Shown here: piece after piece, positions 49,228 through 58,494 of the stretch
Position numbering within the stretch: position 1 is the first letter of the stretch
How the letters are laid out: each line of letters begins with the position of its first letter
Assembly: GCA_016710065.1 (NCBI GenBank)
Contig: JADJLP010000010.1
Coordinates: 124,001-188,000 of the forward strand
Direction: 5' to 3'
DNA from: Candidatus Ideonella esbjergensis
GTDB taxonomy: Bacteria; Pseudomonadota; Gammaproteobacteria; Burkholderiales; Burkholderiaceae_C
DNA: 64,000 bases
The notes under the pieces: generated by a model
The model's database searches: none
The model's input: the letters and a program-made list of their open reading frames with translations, nothing else
What the model was told of the DNA's origin: nothing
Translations under genes and position numbers: made by a program

Positions 49228-51825
49228 CTACATTCCCTGTTGCTCTTTGTTCTGGATGTGCGAAAACCGCCCCCGGCGGTTGTTGAGATCAAAAGCCGCC
49301 ACGCGGATCTCGCCGCGCGCTGTGATGACACCTCCCTGCACGGCCGGGCTGCTGGCCGTGGGTTCGTTACCGTCGCTGGTGTAGCGCAGCACAAGACCGG
49401 GAATCTGGTGGTTCACGCGCACGCTGCCTTGGGCCAGCGCCAGGCCCGGCGGCGCAATGCGGTAGCGTACGTCGGGGCGCTCGGCGTCCAGGCGGGGCAG
49501 CACCTGGCGGCCCAACTGGTGCACAAACACCGACCAGGCGGCGTCGTGCTGGGCGGCCGCCTGCGCCGGGTTGCGTTCACGCGCCCAGGCGGGGTCGGGG
49601 CTCCAGGCGCGTTCGGCCAGGGCCAGCAGGCGTGGCATGAAGAGGCCGTAGAGCCGGTCGGCGTCGCGCACGGTTTCGGCGAACAGCGTGCCTTCCAGCC
49701 CCAGGATGTACTGCTGGCCCACGGGCGTGAGCCGCACAAAGCCAGGGCGCGGTGTGGCGTCGGTGGGCTGGGTGCGGATGTCGTCGAAGGGGATGAAGTC
49801 GTACACCGTGGCCAGGTCGGTGTAGGCGGCCCAGTTCACGCCGTCTTCTTCGGGGTTCTTGTTGGCGGCCATGTCGAAGTACAGCCGTGTGGCTGGCGCC
49901 AGAACGGTCTTGTAGCCGGCGTTGGCCAGGCGGTAGGCCAGGTCTTCCGAACCCTCGACGTTGTTCCACACATAGAGCGTGTAGCCCTGGCGCATGAACA
50001 GCGGGTTGGGCACGAATTTCTCGGTGCCGTTCACCTTGGCCTTGATGGCGCCCAACTCTTCCCAGCCCGCCGCCACGGCGCCGTGCTTGCGCAGGATCTT
50101 GTCGACCTGGGTGTAGAAGTGGTCCCACAGGTCGGCCTTGGTTTTCAGGCCCAGCTTGGCCATCAGGGCCAGGCTGGCGGGGGCTTGGTCCCAGGCGCCA
50201 GCGGGCACCTCGTCGGCCCCCACGTGGATGCTGCGGGCCGGCACGCCGGCCTCGCGGTGCATGGCGGCCAGCTCGGCCACCACCCGTTCAATGAAGGCGT
50301 AGGTGGAGGCCAGGCCCGGGTCCATCATGTGGTCGGTGTAGAGCTGGGCCGAGCGGTACACCGAGGTGTCGGCCGGGTCGCTGAGCAGGTAGTCGTCGGC
50401 GCCTGGCAGGCCGGCGGCGCGCCGCTGGGCCGAGCGGCTCTGCATGGCCTTCACCGCAGCGCGCGCGTGGCCCGGCATCTCGATCTCGGGGATGACGTCG
50501 ATGTGGCGCGCGGCGGCGTAGCGCAGGATCTCGATGTAGTCAGCCCGGGTGTAGTAGCCACTGCCCGGGCCCTCGCCGGCCGTGGGGCCCGAGCCGTAGG
50601 CCGGGGGCAGGAACTCGCGTGAATCCTGCGTGTGGCCGCGCCGCGCGCCCACCGTGGTGAGTTCGGGCAGGCCCTGGATGGCCAGGCGCCAGCCTTCGTC
50701 GTCGGTGAGGTGGAAGTGGAACTTGTTGAGCTTGTAGCGGGCCATCAGGTCCAGCAAACCCAGCACTGTGGCCTTGGGCTGGAAGTTGCGGGCCACGTCC
50801 ATCATCACGCCGCGGTAGGCGAAGCGCGGGGCGTCCTGGATCTTCAGTTCGGGCAGCAGCACCCCGTCGGCTGCAGGCTTCACAGGCAGCAACTGCCGCA
50901 GCGACTGCAGCGCCAGCGCCATGCCGGCGGCCGTGGGGCTGGTGAGGGTGACACCCAGCTTGGCGTCCACCACCAGGCTGTGGGCCTCGGGCGAGGTCTC
51001 GCCAGCGATGCGCGCCAGCACCAGGCGCAGCGGGCGGCTGGCGTCGACCGCGCCTTTGCCGACAGAGGTACCCGCGGAGGTGCCCGGAAAGTGCGCGTCC
51101 AGCAGGCGCTGCGCGGTGGCCACTTCCAGCGCCAGGCCGGGGCCGGCCACCAGCTTGGGGCGCTGGGCCCAGCGCAGTTGGCCGGCACCCCGGCTGAGGC
51201 TTTGCGGCGGAGGAAACACCGGCGGCAGGTCGGCATCGTCCACAGGCTGGATGCGGGCGTTGCGGCGGTACAGGGCCTCGGCGGTGATGACGGGCTCGGG
51301 GTCGCTGGGCCCCTTGATCAGTTGCTCGGGTGTGGTGAGGGGCAGCAACTGGTAATCGGCGATGGCGTGGCCGCGCGTGGGCTCGGCGTCCAGCACCAGG
51401 TAGGGGCCGGCCGGGGCCTTGTCGGGCTTGGCCATGGGCTCGCCGTGCACAAAGCCCACCTGGGTGCCGGCGCCGGGGGGCAGGCCACCAAACTCGGCCG
51501 TGGGCCGCAGGCGGTAAAGCGTGCCGGTGACCTGCTCAATGCGGAACGGCCCCTGCACCGGCTCGCCCGTGGCCACGCCGGAAATGCAGTTGAAGTAGAT
51601 GGCCCAGCCCTGGCCCGGCAACGCCTGGTTGCCCGTGTTGGCGATGCTGAAACGGGCCAGCCCCTGGCCCCAGGGCTTGTCGGCCGGGAAGACATTGCGC
51701 TCCAGCGCCCAGCGCAGTTGCAGTGTGGGCACGGCCTGGGCCAGTGCAGCGCCGGTGGCCGCGAGCCCCAGCACCGCGCCCAGCGCCAGGCACAGCCACC
51801 GATGGAGGAAGCGCCGCCGGTTCAT
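49228..51825 (-). CDS. Beta-N-acetylhexosaminidase, GH20
   Basis: An 865-residue exported enzyme with an arginine-rich signal peptide (MNRRRFLHRW, about 1-29), a CHB_HEX N-terminal domain (35-170), a GH20b domain (about 200-330) and a GH20 catalytic barrel (about 335-770). The catalytic pair is D538-E539 in HVGADEVP. A C-terminal CHB_HEX_C beta domain ends the protein. It releases GlcNAc from chitooligosaccharides in the periplasm or at the outer face. It is coupled to the ABC ATPase (ATGA overlap). Confidence 0.95.
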   Translation of the reverse strand: MNRRRFLHRWLCLALGAVLGLAATGAALAQAVPTLQLRWALERNVFPADKPWGQGLARFSIANTGNQALPGQGWAIYFNCISGVATGEPVQGPFRIEQVTGTLYRLRPTAEFGGLPPGAGTQVGFVHGEPMAKPDKAPAGPYLVLDAEPTRGHAIADYQLLPLTTPEQLIKGPSDPEPVITAEALYRRNARIQPVDDADLPPVFPPPQSLSRGAGQLRWAQRPKLVAGPGLALEVATAQRLLDAHFPGTSAGTSVGKGAVDASRPLRLVLARIAGETSPEAHSLVVDAKLGVTLTSPTAAGMALALQSLRQLLPVKPAADGVLLPELKIQDAPRFAYRGVMMDVARNFQPKATVLGLLDLMARYKLNKFHFHLTDDEGWRLAIQGLPELTTVGARRGHTQDSREFLPPAYGSGPTAGEGPGSGYYTRADYIEILRYAAARHIDVIPEIEMPGHARAAVKAMQSRSAQRRAAGLPGADDYLLSDPADTSVYRSAQLYTDHMMDPGLASTYAFIERVVAELAAMHREAGVPARSIHVGADEVPAGAWDQAPASLALMAKLGLKTKADLWDHFYTQVDKILRKHGAVAAGWEELGAIKAKVNGTEKFVPNPLFMRQGYTLYVWNNVEGSEDLAYRLANAGYKTVLAPATRLYFDMAANKNPEEDGVNWAAYTDLATVYDFIPFDDIRTQPTDATPRPGFVRLTPVGQQYILGLEGTLFAETVRDADRLYGLFMPRLLALAERAWSPDPAWARERNPAQAAAQHDAAWSVFVHQLGRQVLPRLDAERPDVRYRIAPPGLALAQGSVRVNHQIPGLVLRYTSDGNEPTASSPAVQGGVITARGEIRVAAFDLNNRRGRFSHIQNKEQQGM

Positions 51826-52988
51826 GCAGGTGTCCCCTCGGTTTGCGCCGCAACCGACGCCGAGCGGCCCCGGCTGGAGGCCAGCATGTTGCCCGGCTGC
51901 AGCCGGCGCATGGCCAGGCCGGCGCCGTTGAACACATGGAAGGCCGAGGCCGGCGCCGAAAACGTGAGCGGCGCGCCCAATTCCACGGCGTGCTCGCCAT
52001 CGCCCCGCAGCACCACCTCGCTGCCGTCTGGCAGCGTGGCGTAGAGGTAGTTCGACTCGCCCAGGTGCTCCACCACCTGCACCTGGCACTGGAAGACCTC
52101 GCTGCCGGCGCGGCCCTCCAGCACGTGCTCGGCGCGCAGCCCCAGGGTGACGGCTTCGCCCGGCTGCAGGCGGCTGGCCTCCACCGCCGCGTTCACCATG
52201 GCCCCGCCGGCCAGGCGTACCTGGGCGCCCTGGGCACTGGCGGTGACGATCACGCCGGGCATCAAATTCATCTTGGGTGAGCCGATGAAGCCGGCCACGA
52301 ACACATTGCAGGGCTGCTGGTAGAGCGTGAGCGGCGTGCCGGCCTGCTGCACCCTGCCCTCGTGCATCACCACGATCTTGTCGCCCAGCGTCATCGCTTC
52401 CACCTGGTCGTGGGTGACATAGACGATGGTGGCGGCCAACTGGCGGTGCAGCTTGGCGATCTCCAGCCGGGTTTGCACGCGCAACGCGGCGTCCAGGTTG
52501 GACAGCGGTTCGTCGAACAGGAACAAACGCGGCTCGCGCACGATGGCCCGGCCGATGGCCACGCGCTGGCGCTGGCCACCCGAGAGCTCGCGCGGCAGGC
52601 GGTCAAGCAGGTGGTCGATCTTCAGGATGCCGGCGGCCTTGCGGATGCGCGCGGCTATCTCGGTCTTGCCCGCGCCGGCCACCTTCAGGCCGAAGGCCAT
52701 GTTCTTGTACACGCTCATGTGCGGGTACAGCGCATAGCTCTGGAATACCATGGCGATGCCGCGCTCAGCGGGTGGCAGATGGTTCACCACCTGGCCGCCA
52801 ATTTGCAGCGTGCCGGCGGTGATGCTCTCGAGCCCACACAGCATGCGCAGCAGGGTGGACTTGCCACAACCCGAGGGGCCCACCAGCACCACGAACTCGC
52901 CGTCAGCGATGTCCAGGTCGATGCCGGCCAGCACGTCGGTCTTGCCGTCGTAGGACTTGCGGAGTTGTTGCAGGCTGACGCTGGCCAT
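51822..52988 (-). CDS. Carbohydrate ABC transporter, ATPase (UgpC/MsmK type)
   Basis: A 388-residue ATPase with Walker A GPSGCGKST at 37-45, ELSGGQRQR, Walker B LFLFDEPLSNLD and a C-terminal TOBE region (from about 240). It energises import by the two permeases upstream. Its stop overlaps the GH20 start. The gene lies 19 bases after the permease. Confidence 0.94.
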   Translation of the reverse strand: MASVSLQQLRKSYDGKTDVLAGIDLDIADGEFVVLVGPSGCGKSTLLRMLCGLESITAGTLQIGGQVVNHLPPAERGIAMVFQSYALYPHMSVYKNMAFGLKVAGAGKTEIAARIRKAAGILKIDHLLDRLPRELSGGQRQRVAIGRAIVREPRLFLFDEPLSNLDAALRVQTRLEIAKLHRQLAATIVYVTHDQVEAMTLGDKIVVMHEGRVQQAGTPLTLYQQPCNVFVAGFIGSPKMNLMPGVIVTASAQGAQVRLAGGAMVNAAVEASRLQPGEAVTLGLRAEHVLEGRAGSEVFQCQVQVVEHLGESNYLYATLPDGSEVVLRGDGEHAVELGAPLTFSAPASAFHVFNGAGLAMRRLQPGNMLASSRGRSASVAAQTEGTPA

Positions 52989-53007
52989 GGGTGCTTGGGT
53001 CTTGGGG

Positions 53008-53859
53008 TTACTTCACGGCGCCAGAGGTCAGGCCGCGGATGAGTTGGCGCGAGAAGATCGCGTAGAGCACCAGCATGGGCACCACGGCCAGCGAGAGGGC
53101 CGCGAGCACGGAGTTCCAGTCGGTGACGTACTGGCCGATGAACTGCTGCACGCCCAGCGTGACCGTCTTGGTGTCGTCGCTGGGGGCCAGGATGAGCGGG
53201 AACCACAGGTCGTTCCAGGCCGGGATCATGGTGAACACGGCCACAGTCGCAATGGCCGGGCGGATCAACGGCAGGATGACCTGGAAGAAGATTTTGAACT
53301 CGCCCACGCCGTCGCAGCGGGCCGCGTCCTTGAGTTCGCTGGGCACCTGGCGGATGAACTCGGACAGGATCATGATGGCCAGCGGCAGGCCCTGGGCGGT
53401 GTAGACCAGGATCAGCGCGGTGAGCGTGTTGATCAGGTCGAGCTTGACCACCAGTTCCAGGATCGAGACCGTGCCCAGGCGGATCGGAATCATGATGCCG
53501 ATGGCCATGAACAGCGCCAACCAACGAAGCCCTTTGTACTGGTATTCAGCCAGTGCCCACGCCGCCATCGCGCCGAACAGGATGATGAGCAGTAGCGAGC
53601 CCAAGGTCACCACCAGGCTGTTGGCAAAGAACTGCATGAAGTGGGTGGCAGACAGCACCTTTTCAAAACCCACCATCGAGAACGACTCCACCGTGGGCAG
53701 CGCCAGCGGGTCGTCAAAGATGGCCGCGCGGCTCTTGACCGAGTTGATCAGGATGAGTGCGATGGGGAACAGCGCGAGCGCGGTGTAGACCAGCAGCACC
53801 ACGTGCACGCTGAGCCGGCCCAATTGGGGGCTGAAGAGGGGGCGGTTCACGGCGTTCAT
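53008..53859 (-). CDS. Carbohydrate ABC transporter, permease (MalG-like)
   Basis: A 283-residue permease with six membrane helices and the EAA-type loop (ELKDAARCDGVGEFKIFFQVILPLIRPAI). ATG at 53859 is preceded by GAGG six bases upstream. A GTG at 53871 overlapping the upstream stop is possible. Confidence 0.93.
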   Translation of the reverse strand: MNAVNRPLFSPQLGRLSVHVVLLVYTALALFPIALILINSVKSRAAIFDDPLALPTVESFSMVGFEKVLSATHFMQFFANSLVVTLGSLLLIILFGAMAAWALAEYQYKGLRWLALFMAIGIMIPIRLGTVSILELVVKLDLINTLTALILVYTAQGLPLAIMILSEFIRQVPSELKDAARCDGVGEFKIFFQVILPLIRPAIATVAVFTMIPAWNDLWFPLILAPSDDTKTVTLGVQQFIGQYVTDWNSVLAALSLAVVPMLVLYAIFSRQLIRGLTSGAVK

Positions 53860-53867
53860 GCGCGGCC

Positions 53868-54794
53868 TCACAGCGCGTAGCGGGTCAGCCGCCGCTGCAC
53901 CGCAAAGAAATACAGGCCCACGCCGGCCAGGATCACCAGAAACATCAACGTGGCCACGGCCGCGCCCATGCTGGGGCTGCCGATCTGTGCCTGGTAGCCG
54001 AAGAAGGTGCGGTAGAACAGCGTGCCCAGGATGTCGGTGCTGTAGTTGGGCCCCGCCAGCGCGCCCTTGACCGAATAGATCAGGTCAAACGCGTTGAAGT
54101 TGCCCACGAAGGTGAGGATGGTGACCAGGCCCAGCGTGGGGTAGATCAGCGGCAGCTTGATGCTCCAGAAGATGCGCAGCGCGCTGGCGCCTTCCACGTG
54201 CGCGGCTTCCACGATTTCTTCGGGCACGGCCAGCAGCGCGGCGTAGATCAGCATCATGGGGATGCCCACGTACTGCCACACCGACACCAGGGCCAGCGTG
54301 ACCAGGGCGGTTTCCTCCTGGCCCAGCCAGGGCTGGAACAATGAGGCGGCGCCGACGAAGCCCATGAGCTTTTCGCCCACCCCCCACAGCGGCGAAAGGA
54401 TGAGCTGCCAGATGAAGCCGATGATGACCACCGACATCAGCGTGGGCAAGAAGATGAGCGTGCGGTAGGCGCGCTCGCCCCGCAGGCCCTTGAGGCTGAA
54501 CAGCGAGGCCAGCAGCAGGCCGATGGGGTTTTGCACCAGCATGTGCACGATGAAGAACTGGGTGTTGTTCCACATCGCGTTCCAGAACGAAGCCGACCAA
54601 TCGGGGTCGCCCAGGATGGTGCGGAAGTTGGCCAGGCCCACAAAGCTGCGGGCACCGGCATCGTCGGTGGCGTAAAAGCCCAGGCGCAGCGTGTCCATCA
54701 GCGGCAATGCACTGAACATGGCGTAGATCACCACGGCCGGGCCCAGAAAGACCAGCAGTTGCCAGGGGTGGACGGTTCGCGTGATGTCCTTCAA
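53868..54794 (-). CDS. Carbohydrate ABC transporter, permease (MalF-like)
   Basis: A 308-residue permease with six membrane helices and the EAA-loop IVEAAHVEGASALRIFWSIKLPLIYPTL. It lies 37 bases after the binding protein and overlaps or abuts the second permease. The pair form the channel of the amino-sugar importer. Confidence 0.93.
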   Translation of the reverse strand: MKDITRTVHPWQLLVFLGPAVVIYAMFSALPLMDTLRLGFYATDDAGARSFVGLANFRTILGDPDWSASFWNAMWNNTQFFIVHMLVQNPIGLLLASLFSLKGLRGERAYRTLIFLPTLMSVVIIGFIWQLILSPLWGVGEKLMGFVGAASLFQPWLGQEETALVTLALVSVWQYVGIPMMLIYAALLAVPEEIVEAAHVEGASALRIFWSIKLPLIYPTLGLVTILTFVGNFNAFDLIYSVKGALAGPNYSTDILGTLFYRTFFGYQAQIGSPSMGAAVATLMFLVILAGVGLYFFAVQRRLTRYAL

Positions 54795-54831
54795 ACCGCG
54801 TCCCCGTGCGTGAGTGGCTGCGCCGTGTGCA

Positions 54832-56091
54832 TCACTTGGCCTGCGGTGAGTACCACTTGGCGAAGCCGGTCTGGATCTTGGCTGCCGCGTCCTTGGGCGC
54901 CAGCTTGCCGTTCAGCACCTGGGCGTTCACGTTCCACAGCTCGTTTTCCATGCTGGGCGTGCCGCGGTTGAGCACCTGCGCGTTGACGCGGATGCTGGAC
55001 GCGCAGTTGGCGCGCCAGTCGGCCATCTGCTTGGCCACCGGGTCGCGCACGGCGATGAGGTGGGTGGAGAGCGAGAAGAAGCCGGTGACTTTGTTGGTGT
55101 AGGTGTCGGCAAACTCCTGCGAGCCCACCCAGGCCAGAAACTTGAACGCGTCTTCCTTGTTCCTGGCCTTCTTGTTCACGCCCAGGCCGATGTCCATGTG
55201 GTCGGAGATGTAGCACTTGTCACCGGCCTTGGGCACAGGCGGGGCGAAGGTGCCGAACTCCAGGCCCGGCGTCTGGTTGAAGTAGGCAATGTCCCAGGAG
55301 CCCGTGGGGTACACCGCCGCGCGGCCAAGTGCGAACTGGTTCTGGCTGTCGCCATAGGTTTGTGCGCTGGCACCCTTGGGCAGGTAGGCGCCCAGGCGAC
55401 CCAAGAACTCGAAGGCCGAGAGGAAAGCGGGGTCGGTGAACTTGGCCTTGCCAGCAATCAGCGCCTTGCGCCCTTCTTCGCCATGCCAGAAGTTGGGGCC
55501 GATGTTGGTGAACACCGTCTGGTTGGCTTCCCACTGGTCGGCCGTGCCCAGGGCCAAGGGTGCCACGCTGCCGTCTTTCTTCACGGCATCCAGCACAGCG
55601 AAGAACTCGGCCTCGGTCTTGGGCGGTGTCAGGTTCAGCTTCTTGAAGACCTTCTTGTTGTACAGAAAGCCGTGAATCACCGCCGCCATGGGCATGCAGA
55701 AGCTGTCTTTGCCATCGTCGGTCTGCCAGGCGACCTTGGAAACCGGCGAGAAGTTCTCCATGCCGGGTTTGCCGTCAAGCTTTTCGAGCTGGCCCTTCTT
55801 GTAGAGCGAGAGCGACACATCGAAGGGGCGACAGGCAATCAGGTCACCCGCCGTGCCGCCGGCCAGGCGCGCGGTCAGGCTGGAGTCGTATTCGGTAGGG
55901 GCCGTGGGCGAGAACTTGACGGTGATGCCGGGGTTCTTCTTCTGGAAGGCCGGGATCAGCACCGTCTCCCACAAGGCCTTGTCGTCCACTCGCCAGCTTT
56001 CGATCACCAGCGTGCCGGCTTGCGCGCTGCCTGCGGCAAGCAGTGCCGCCAGCATGGCTTTCTTGGCCCAATGCCCCGAAGTCATCGTCAT
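54832..56091 (-). CDS. Carbohydrate ABC transporter, solute-binding protein
   Basis: A 419-residue family 1 binding protein with a signal peptide (about 1-25, ends GSAQA). LVIESWRVDDKALWETVLIPAFQKKNPGITVKF is typical of disaccharide binding proteins. Given the GH20 enzyme and receptor in the same run, chitobiose or GlcNAc is the likely ligand. It is the first gene of the SBP-permease-permease-ATPase-GH20 operon. Confidence 0.93.
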   Translation of the reverse strand: MTMTSGHWAKKAMLAALLAAGSAQAGTLVIESWRVDDKALWETVLIPAFQKKNPGITVKFSPTAPTEYDSSLTARLAGGTAGDLIACRPFDVSLSLYKKGQLEKLDGKPGMENFSPVSKVAWQTDDGKDSFCMPMAAVIHGFLYNKKVFKKLNLTPPKTEAEFFAVLDAVKKDGSVAPLALGTADQWEANQTVFTNIGPNFWHGEEGRKALIAGKAKFTDPAFLSAFEFLGRLGAYLPKGASAQTYGDSQNQFALGRAAVYPTGSWDIAYFNQTPGLEFGTFAPPVPKAGDKCYISDHMDIGLGVNKKARNKEDAFKFLAWVGSQEFADTYTNKVTGFFSLSTHLIAVRDPVAKQMADWRANCASSIRVNAQVLNRGTPSMENELWNVNAQVLNGKLAPKDAAAKIQTGFAKWYSPQAK

Positions 56092-56414
56092 TCTTTGCCC
56101 ATGGTTGCGCTTTCAGGGCGCCAGACTAGCACCGGCCCCTCGGTGACGCCACGCTTTGCACAAGACCTTCGATCAGAACGCCAAGTCGTTGTCGCGTAAA
56201 GGTTTTTGGCACACCCCCTGGACCGCCGCGCATTACGCTTCCTTACCGCCCTTGGTGGTCTGAAAGCGCTTGCCCGGGCAATCGGGTTTGGCCTGTGTTT
56301 GGTGCAGGCGAGACACAGCCAGACAACGCAAGATTGCCTTACAAAACCATACAGAGCGGGGTCTGCCTGCGCTGGCCTACGCGGCCCGCAGGCAACAGCC
56401 GGGTCTACCCGGAT
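56092..56414. promoter_or_regulatory. Gap between dusA and the carbohydrate ABC operon
   Basis: This 323-base gap has no gene. It presumably holds the promoter of the ABC-GH20 operon, but I see no good NagC, NagQ or LacI operator. Next to the dusA stop are two hairpins without T-runs: CCGGG-TCTA-CCCGG at 56399-56412 and a 7-base stem at 56365-56393 with an inner GGCC/GGCC pair. Either may end dusA transcription. The word CCTTACAAA at 56337-56345 recurs upstream of nagX. Confidence 0.5.
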
Positions 56415-57428
56415 TCACAACCGGAAGCGGGCTGAATCTGGGGCCACTGCCGTTGCGCGCGCATGCGCCAGCGCCAACACCCGGGCAGCGGGCTCGGCCT
56501 TCAGGTGGTGGTCGCTCCACACCCGGCGCCAGCGGCGCGCTGCCAGCAAACCATGGCGCAAGCCCAGCATGTGGCGGGCGATGTGCGACCAGGGCACCTG
56601 GGCACGTGCCGCCTCGCGTGCCATGTAGGCCACCATCGCTTCTTCCACGGCTTCGCGTGACGCAGCCGTGGGCGTGGTGCAGCCAAAGAAGCGCCGGTCC
56701 CAGTCGGCCATGCGCCAGGGGTTGTGATAGGCCTCGCGGCCCACCATCACGCCGTCCACCAACGCCAGTTGAGCCTCTATCTCGTCAGCGGTCTGGAGCC
56801 CGCCGTTGAGCACGATGGTGAGCGCAGGAAAATCGCGCTTGAGCTGTGCCGCAAACTCGTAGCGCAGCGGCGGAATCTCGCGGTTTTCCTTGGGGCTCAG
56901 GCCTTGCAGCCAAGCATTGCGGGCATGCACGATGAAGACATCGCAGCCGGCGTCGGCCAGCGTGCCCACAAAATCGCGCACGAAGGCGTAGCTCTCGGTC
57001 TTGTCGACACCGATGCGGTGCTTGACAGTGACGGGGATGCTCACCGCGTCGCGCATGGCCTTCACGCCGTCGGCCACCAGGGCGGGCTCATGCATCAGAC
57101 AGGCCCCAAAGGCGCCACGCTGCACGCGCTCGCTGGGGCAGCCGCAGTTGAGGTTGACTTCGTCGTACCCCCAGCGCTCGGCCAGCTTGGCGCAGGCGGC
57201 CAGGTCGGCCGGCTCGCTGCCGCCGAGTTGCAGCGCCACCGGGTGCTCTTCGGCGTTGAAATCGAGGTGCCGTTGCTGGTCGCCATGCAGCAGCGCGCCG
57301 GTGGTGACCATCTCGGTGTAGAGCCGCGTGTGGCGCGTGATCAGCCGGTGGAAGTAGCGGCAGTGCCTGTCAGTCCAGTCCAGCATCGGCGCCACGCTAA
57401 GGCGCCAGGGGTTCACTGCTGCACTCAT
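56415..57428 (-). CDS. dusA: tRNA-dihydrouridine(20/20a) synthase
   Basis: A 337-residue FMN enzyme that reduces uridine 20/20a in tRNA. SVAPMLDWTDRHCRYFHRL is the DusA signature; VNLNCGCPSERVQRGAFGACLM carries the catalytic Cys, followed by VKHRIGVD and NGGLQ. It overlaps ylqF at its start (ATGA), so ylqF and dusA form one unit. Confidence 0.95.
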   Translation of the reverse strand: MSAAVNPWRLSVAPMLDWTDRHCRYFHRLITRHTRLYTEMVTTGALLHGDQQRHLDFNAEEHPVALQLGGSEPADLAACAKLAERWGYDEVNLNCGCPSERVQRGAFGACLMHEPALVADGVKAMRDAVSIPVTVKHRIGVDKTESYAFVRDFVGTLADAGCDVFIVHARNAWLQGLSPKENREIPPLRYEFAAQLKRDFPALTIVLNGGLQTADEIEAQLALVDGVMVGREAYHNPWRMADWDRRFFGCTTPTAASREAVEEAMVAYMAREAARAQVPWSHIARHMLGLRHGLLAARRWRRVWSDHHLKAEPAARVLALAHARATAVAPDSARFRL

Positions 57429-58336
57429 CGCTTGGCCCGGGCCTGCTTGCGCGCTTGCCGCTCGGCCTCGACCACATCAGCCTCGCGCTGCCAGCCGGCG
57501 AACTCCTCGGGTGTTTCCAGTGTGATGCGGCCCAGCGCGGTCGAGCGGAAATCGTTCAGCACGATCTCGGCGGCCTTTTGCATGTGGATGCGGCCGCCGC
57601 TCCACATGGCGCCGCGCGCGCGGCCGATGGCTTCGAGCAGTTGCTCGGCCGGCATGGCGGCCACATCGCTGAGACGGTAGCGGGCCTCGATGCGGTCGGC
57701 GTAGTTGGGCTGCAGGCTCTCCAGCAACTCCAGCGCCACTTCCTCTTCATCGTATGCGTTCTTGCCCACGGCGCCACTGGCGGCCAGGTGGTAGCCGCCC
57801 TTGGGCACGGTGAGCTTGGGCCACAGCATGCCGGGGGTGTCGAACAGGGTCACGTCGCTGGCCAGAGCTATGCGCTGTTCGATCTTGGTGATGCCGGCCT
57901 CGTCACCAGTCTTGGTGGACTTCTTGCCCACCAGGGTGTTGATCAGCGTGGATTTGCCCACGTTGGGGATGCCGCAGATCAGCACCCGCAGCGGCTTGGC
58001 CATCCCGCCGCGCAGCGGGGCCAGCTCGCGGCAGGCTGCCACCAGCTTTTGCGCCGGCGCGGTGTCGCTGGCGTCCAGCGGCAGCGCCCGGGTCTCAGGC
58101 ATGGCGTTGAAGTGCGCCAGCCACAGCGCCGTGCGCGCCGGGTCGGCCAGGTCTTGCTTGTTCAGCAGCTTGAGCGCTGGCCTGGCCTCGGTGAGCGTGG
58201 CCAGCAAGGGGTTGGTGCTGGAGCCTGGCAGTCGCGCGTCCAGCAACTCGATCACCACGTCTATGCCCTGCTTCATGCGCTCGGCAATCGCCTTGCGCGT
58301 GGCATTCATGTGACCGGGGAACCATTGGACGGACAT
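57425..58336 (-). CDS. ylqF: Ribosome biogenesis GTPase YlqF/RbgA
   Basis: A 303-residue circularly permuted GTPase with motif order G4 (NKQD, 59-62), then G1 (GIPNVGKST, 122-130), then G3 (DTPGM). MSVQWFPGHMNATRKAI is the family start. It helps late assembly of the large ribosomal subunit. ATG at 58336 is used because homology begins there; codons upstream lie in a gap with an inverted repeat. Confidence 0.94.
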   Translation of the reverse strand: MSVQWFPGHMNATRKAIAERMKQGIDVVIELLDARLPGSSTNPLLATLTEARPALKLLNKQDLADPARTALWLAHFNAMPETRALPLDASDTAPAQKLVAACRELAPLRGGMAKPLRVLICGIPNVGKSTLINTLVGKKSTKTGDEAGITKIEQRIALASDVTLFDTPGMLWPKLTVPKGGYHLAASGAVGKNAYDEEEVALELLESLQPNYADRIEARYRLSDVAAMPAEQLLEAIGRARGAMWSGGRIHMQKAAEIVLNDFRSTALGRITLETPEEFAGWQREADVVEAERQARKQARAKR

Positions 58337-58387
58337 CGGGGGCTGTTCAACAAGCTGACGGGCCGCCATTGTCGGCGATGGACCTTC

Positions 58388-58460
58388 GTCATTCCCGCGC
58401 AGGCGGGAATCCAGTCTTCGGTCGGCGGCACCCATGGATTCCCGCCTTCGCGGGAATGAC
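58388..58460. repeat. Inverted repeat of the GTCATTCCCGCG family
   Basis: A 73-base unit with an arm starting GTCATTCCCGCGCAGGCGGG, a spacer of about 21 bases and the complementary arm ending GGGAATGAC. A further partial arm (GCGGGAATGACG) follows at 58471-58482. It lies between ylqF and the downstream alpha/beta hydrolase gene. Confidence 0.85.
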
Positions 58461-58494
58461 GGGAGCGCGGGCGGGAATGACGGAGCGCGCAGGT

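Noticed and set aside
56092..56414. A NagC, NagQ or LacI operator in the promoter of the amino-sugar ABC operon
   Set aside because: I looked for TGGTCTAGACCA-like and other dyads. Only TGGTGGTCTG and weak inverted repeats occur, which do not meet a minimum match.
58337..58435. N-terminal extension of YlqF upstream to 58435
   Set aside because: It again translates the inverted repeat (DSRLRGNDE). Homology and the family start MSVQWFPGHM begin at 58336.
35535..58482. CRISPR array from the repeated GTCATTCCCGC units
   Set aside because: The units are isolated, lie thousands of bases apart, are internally palindromic, and no cas gene is present.
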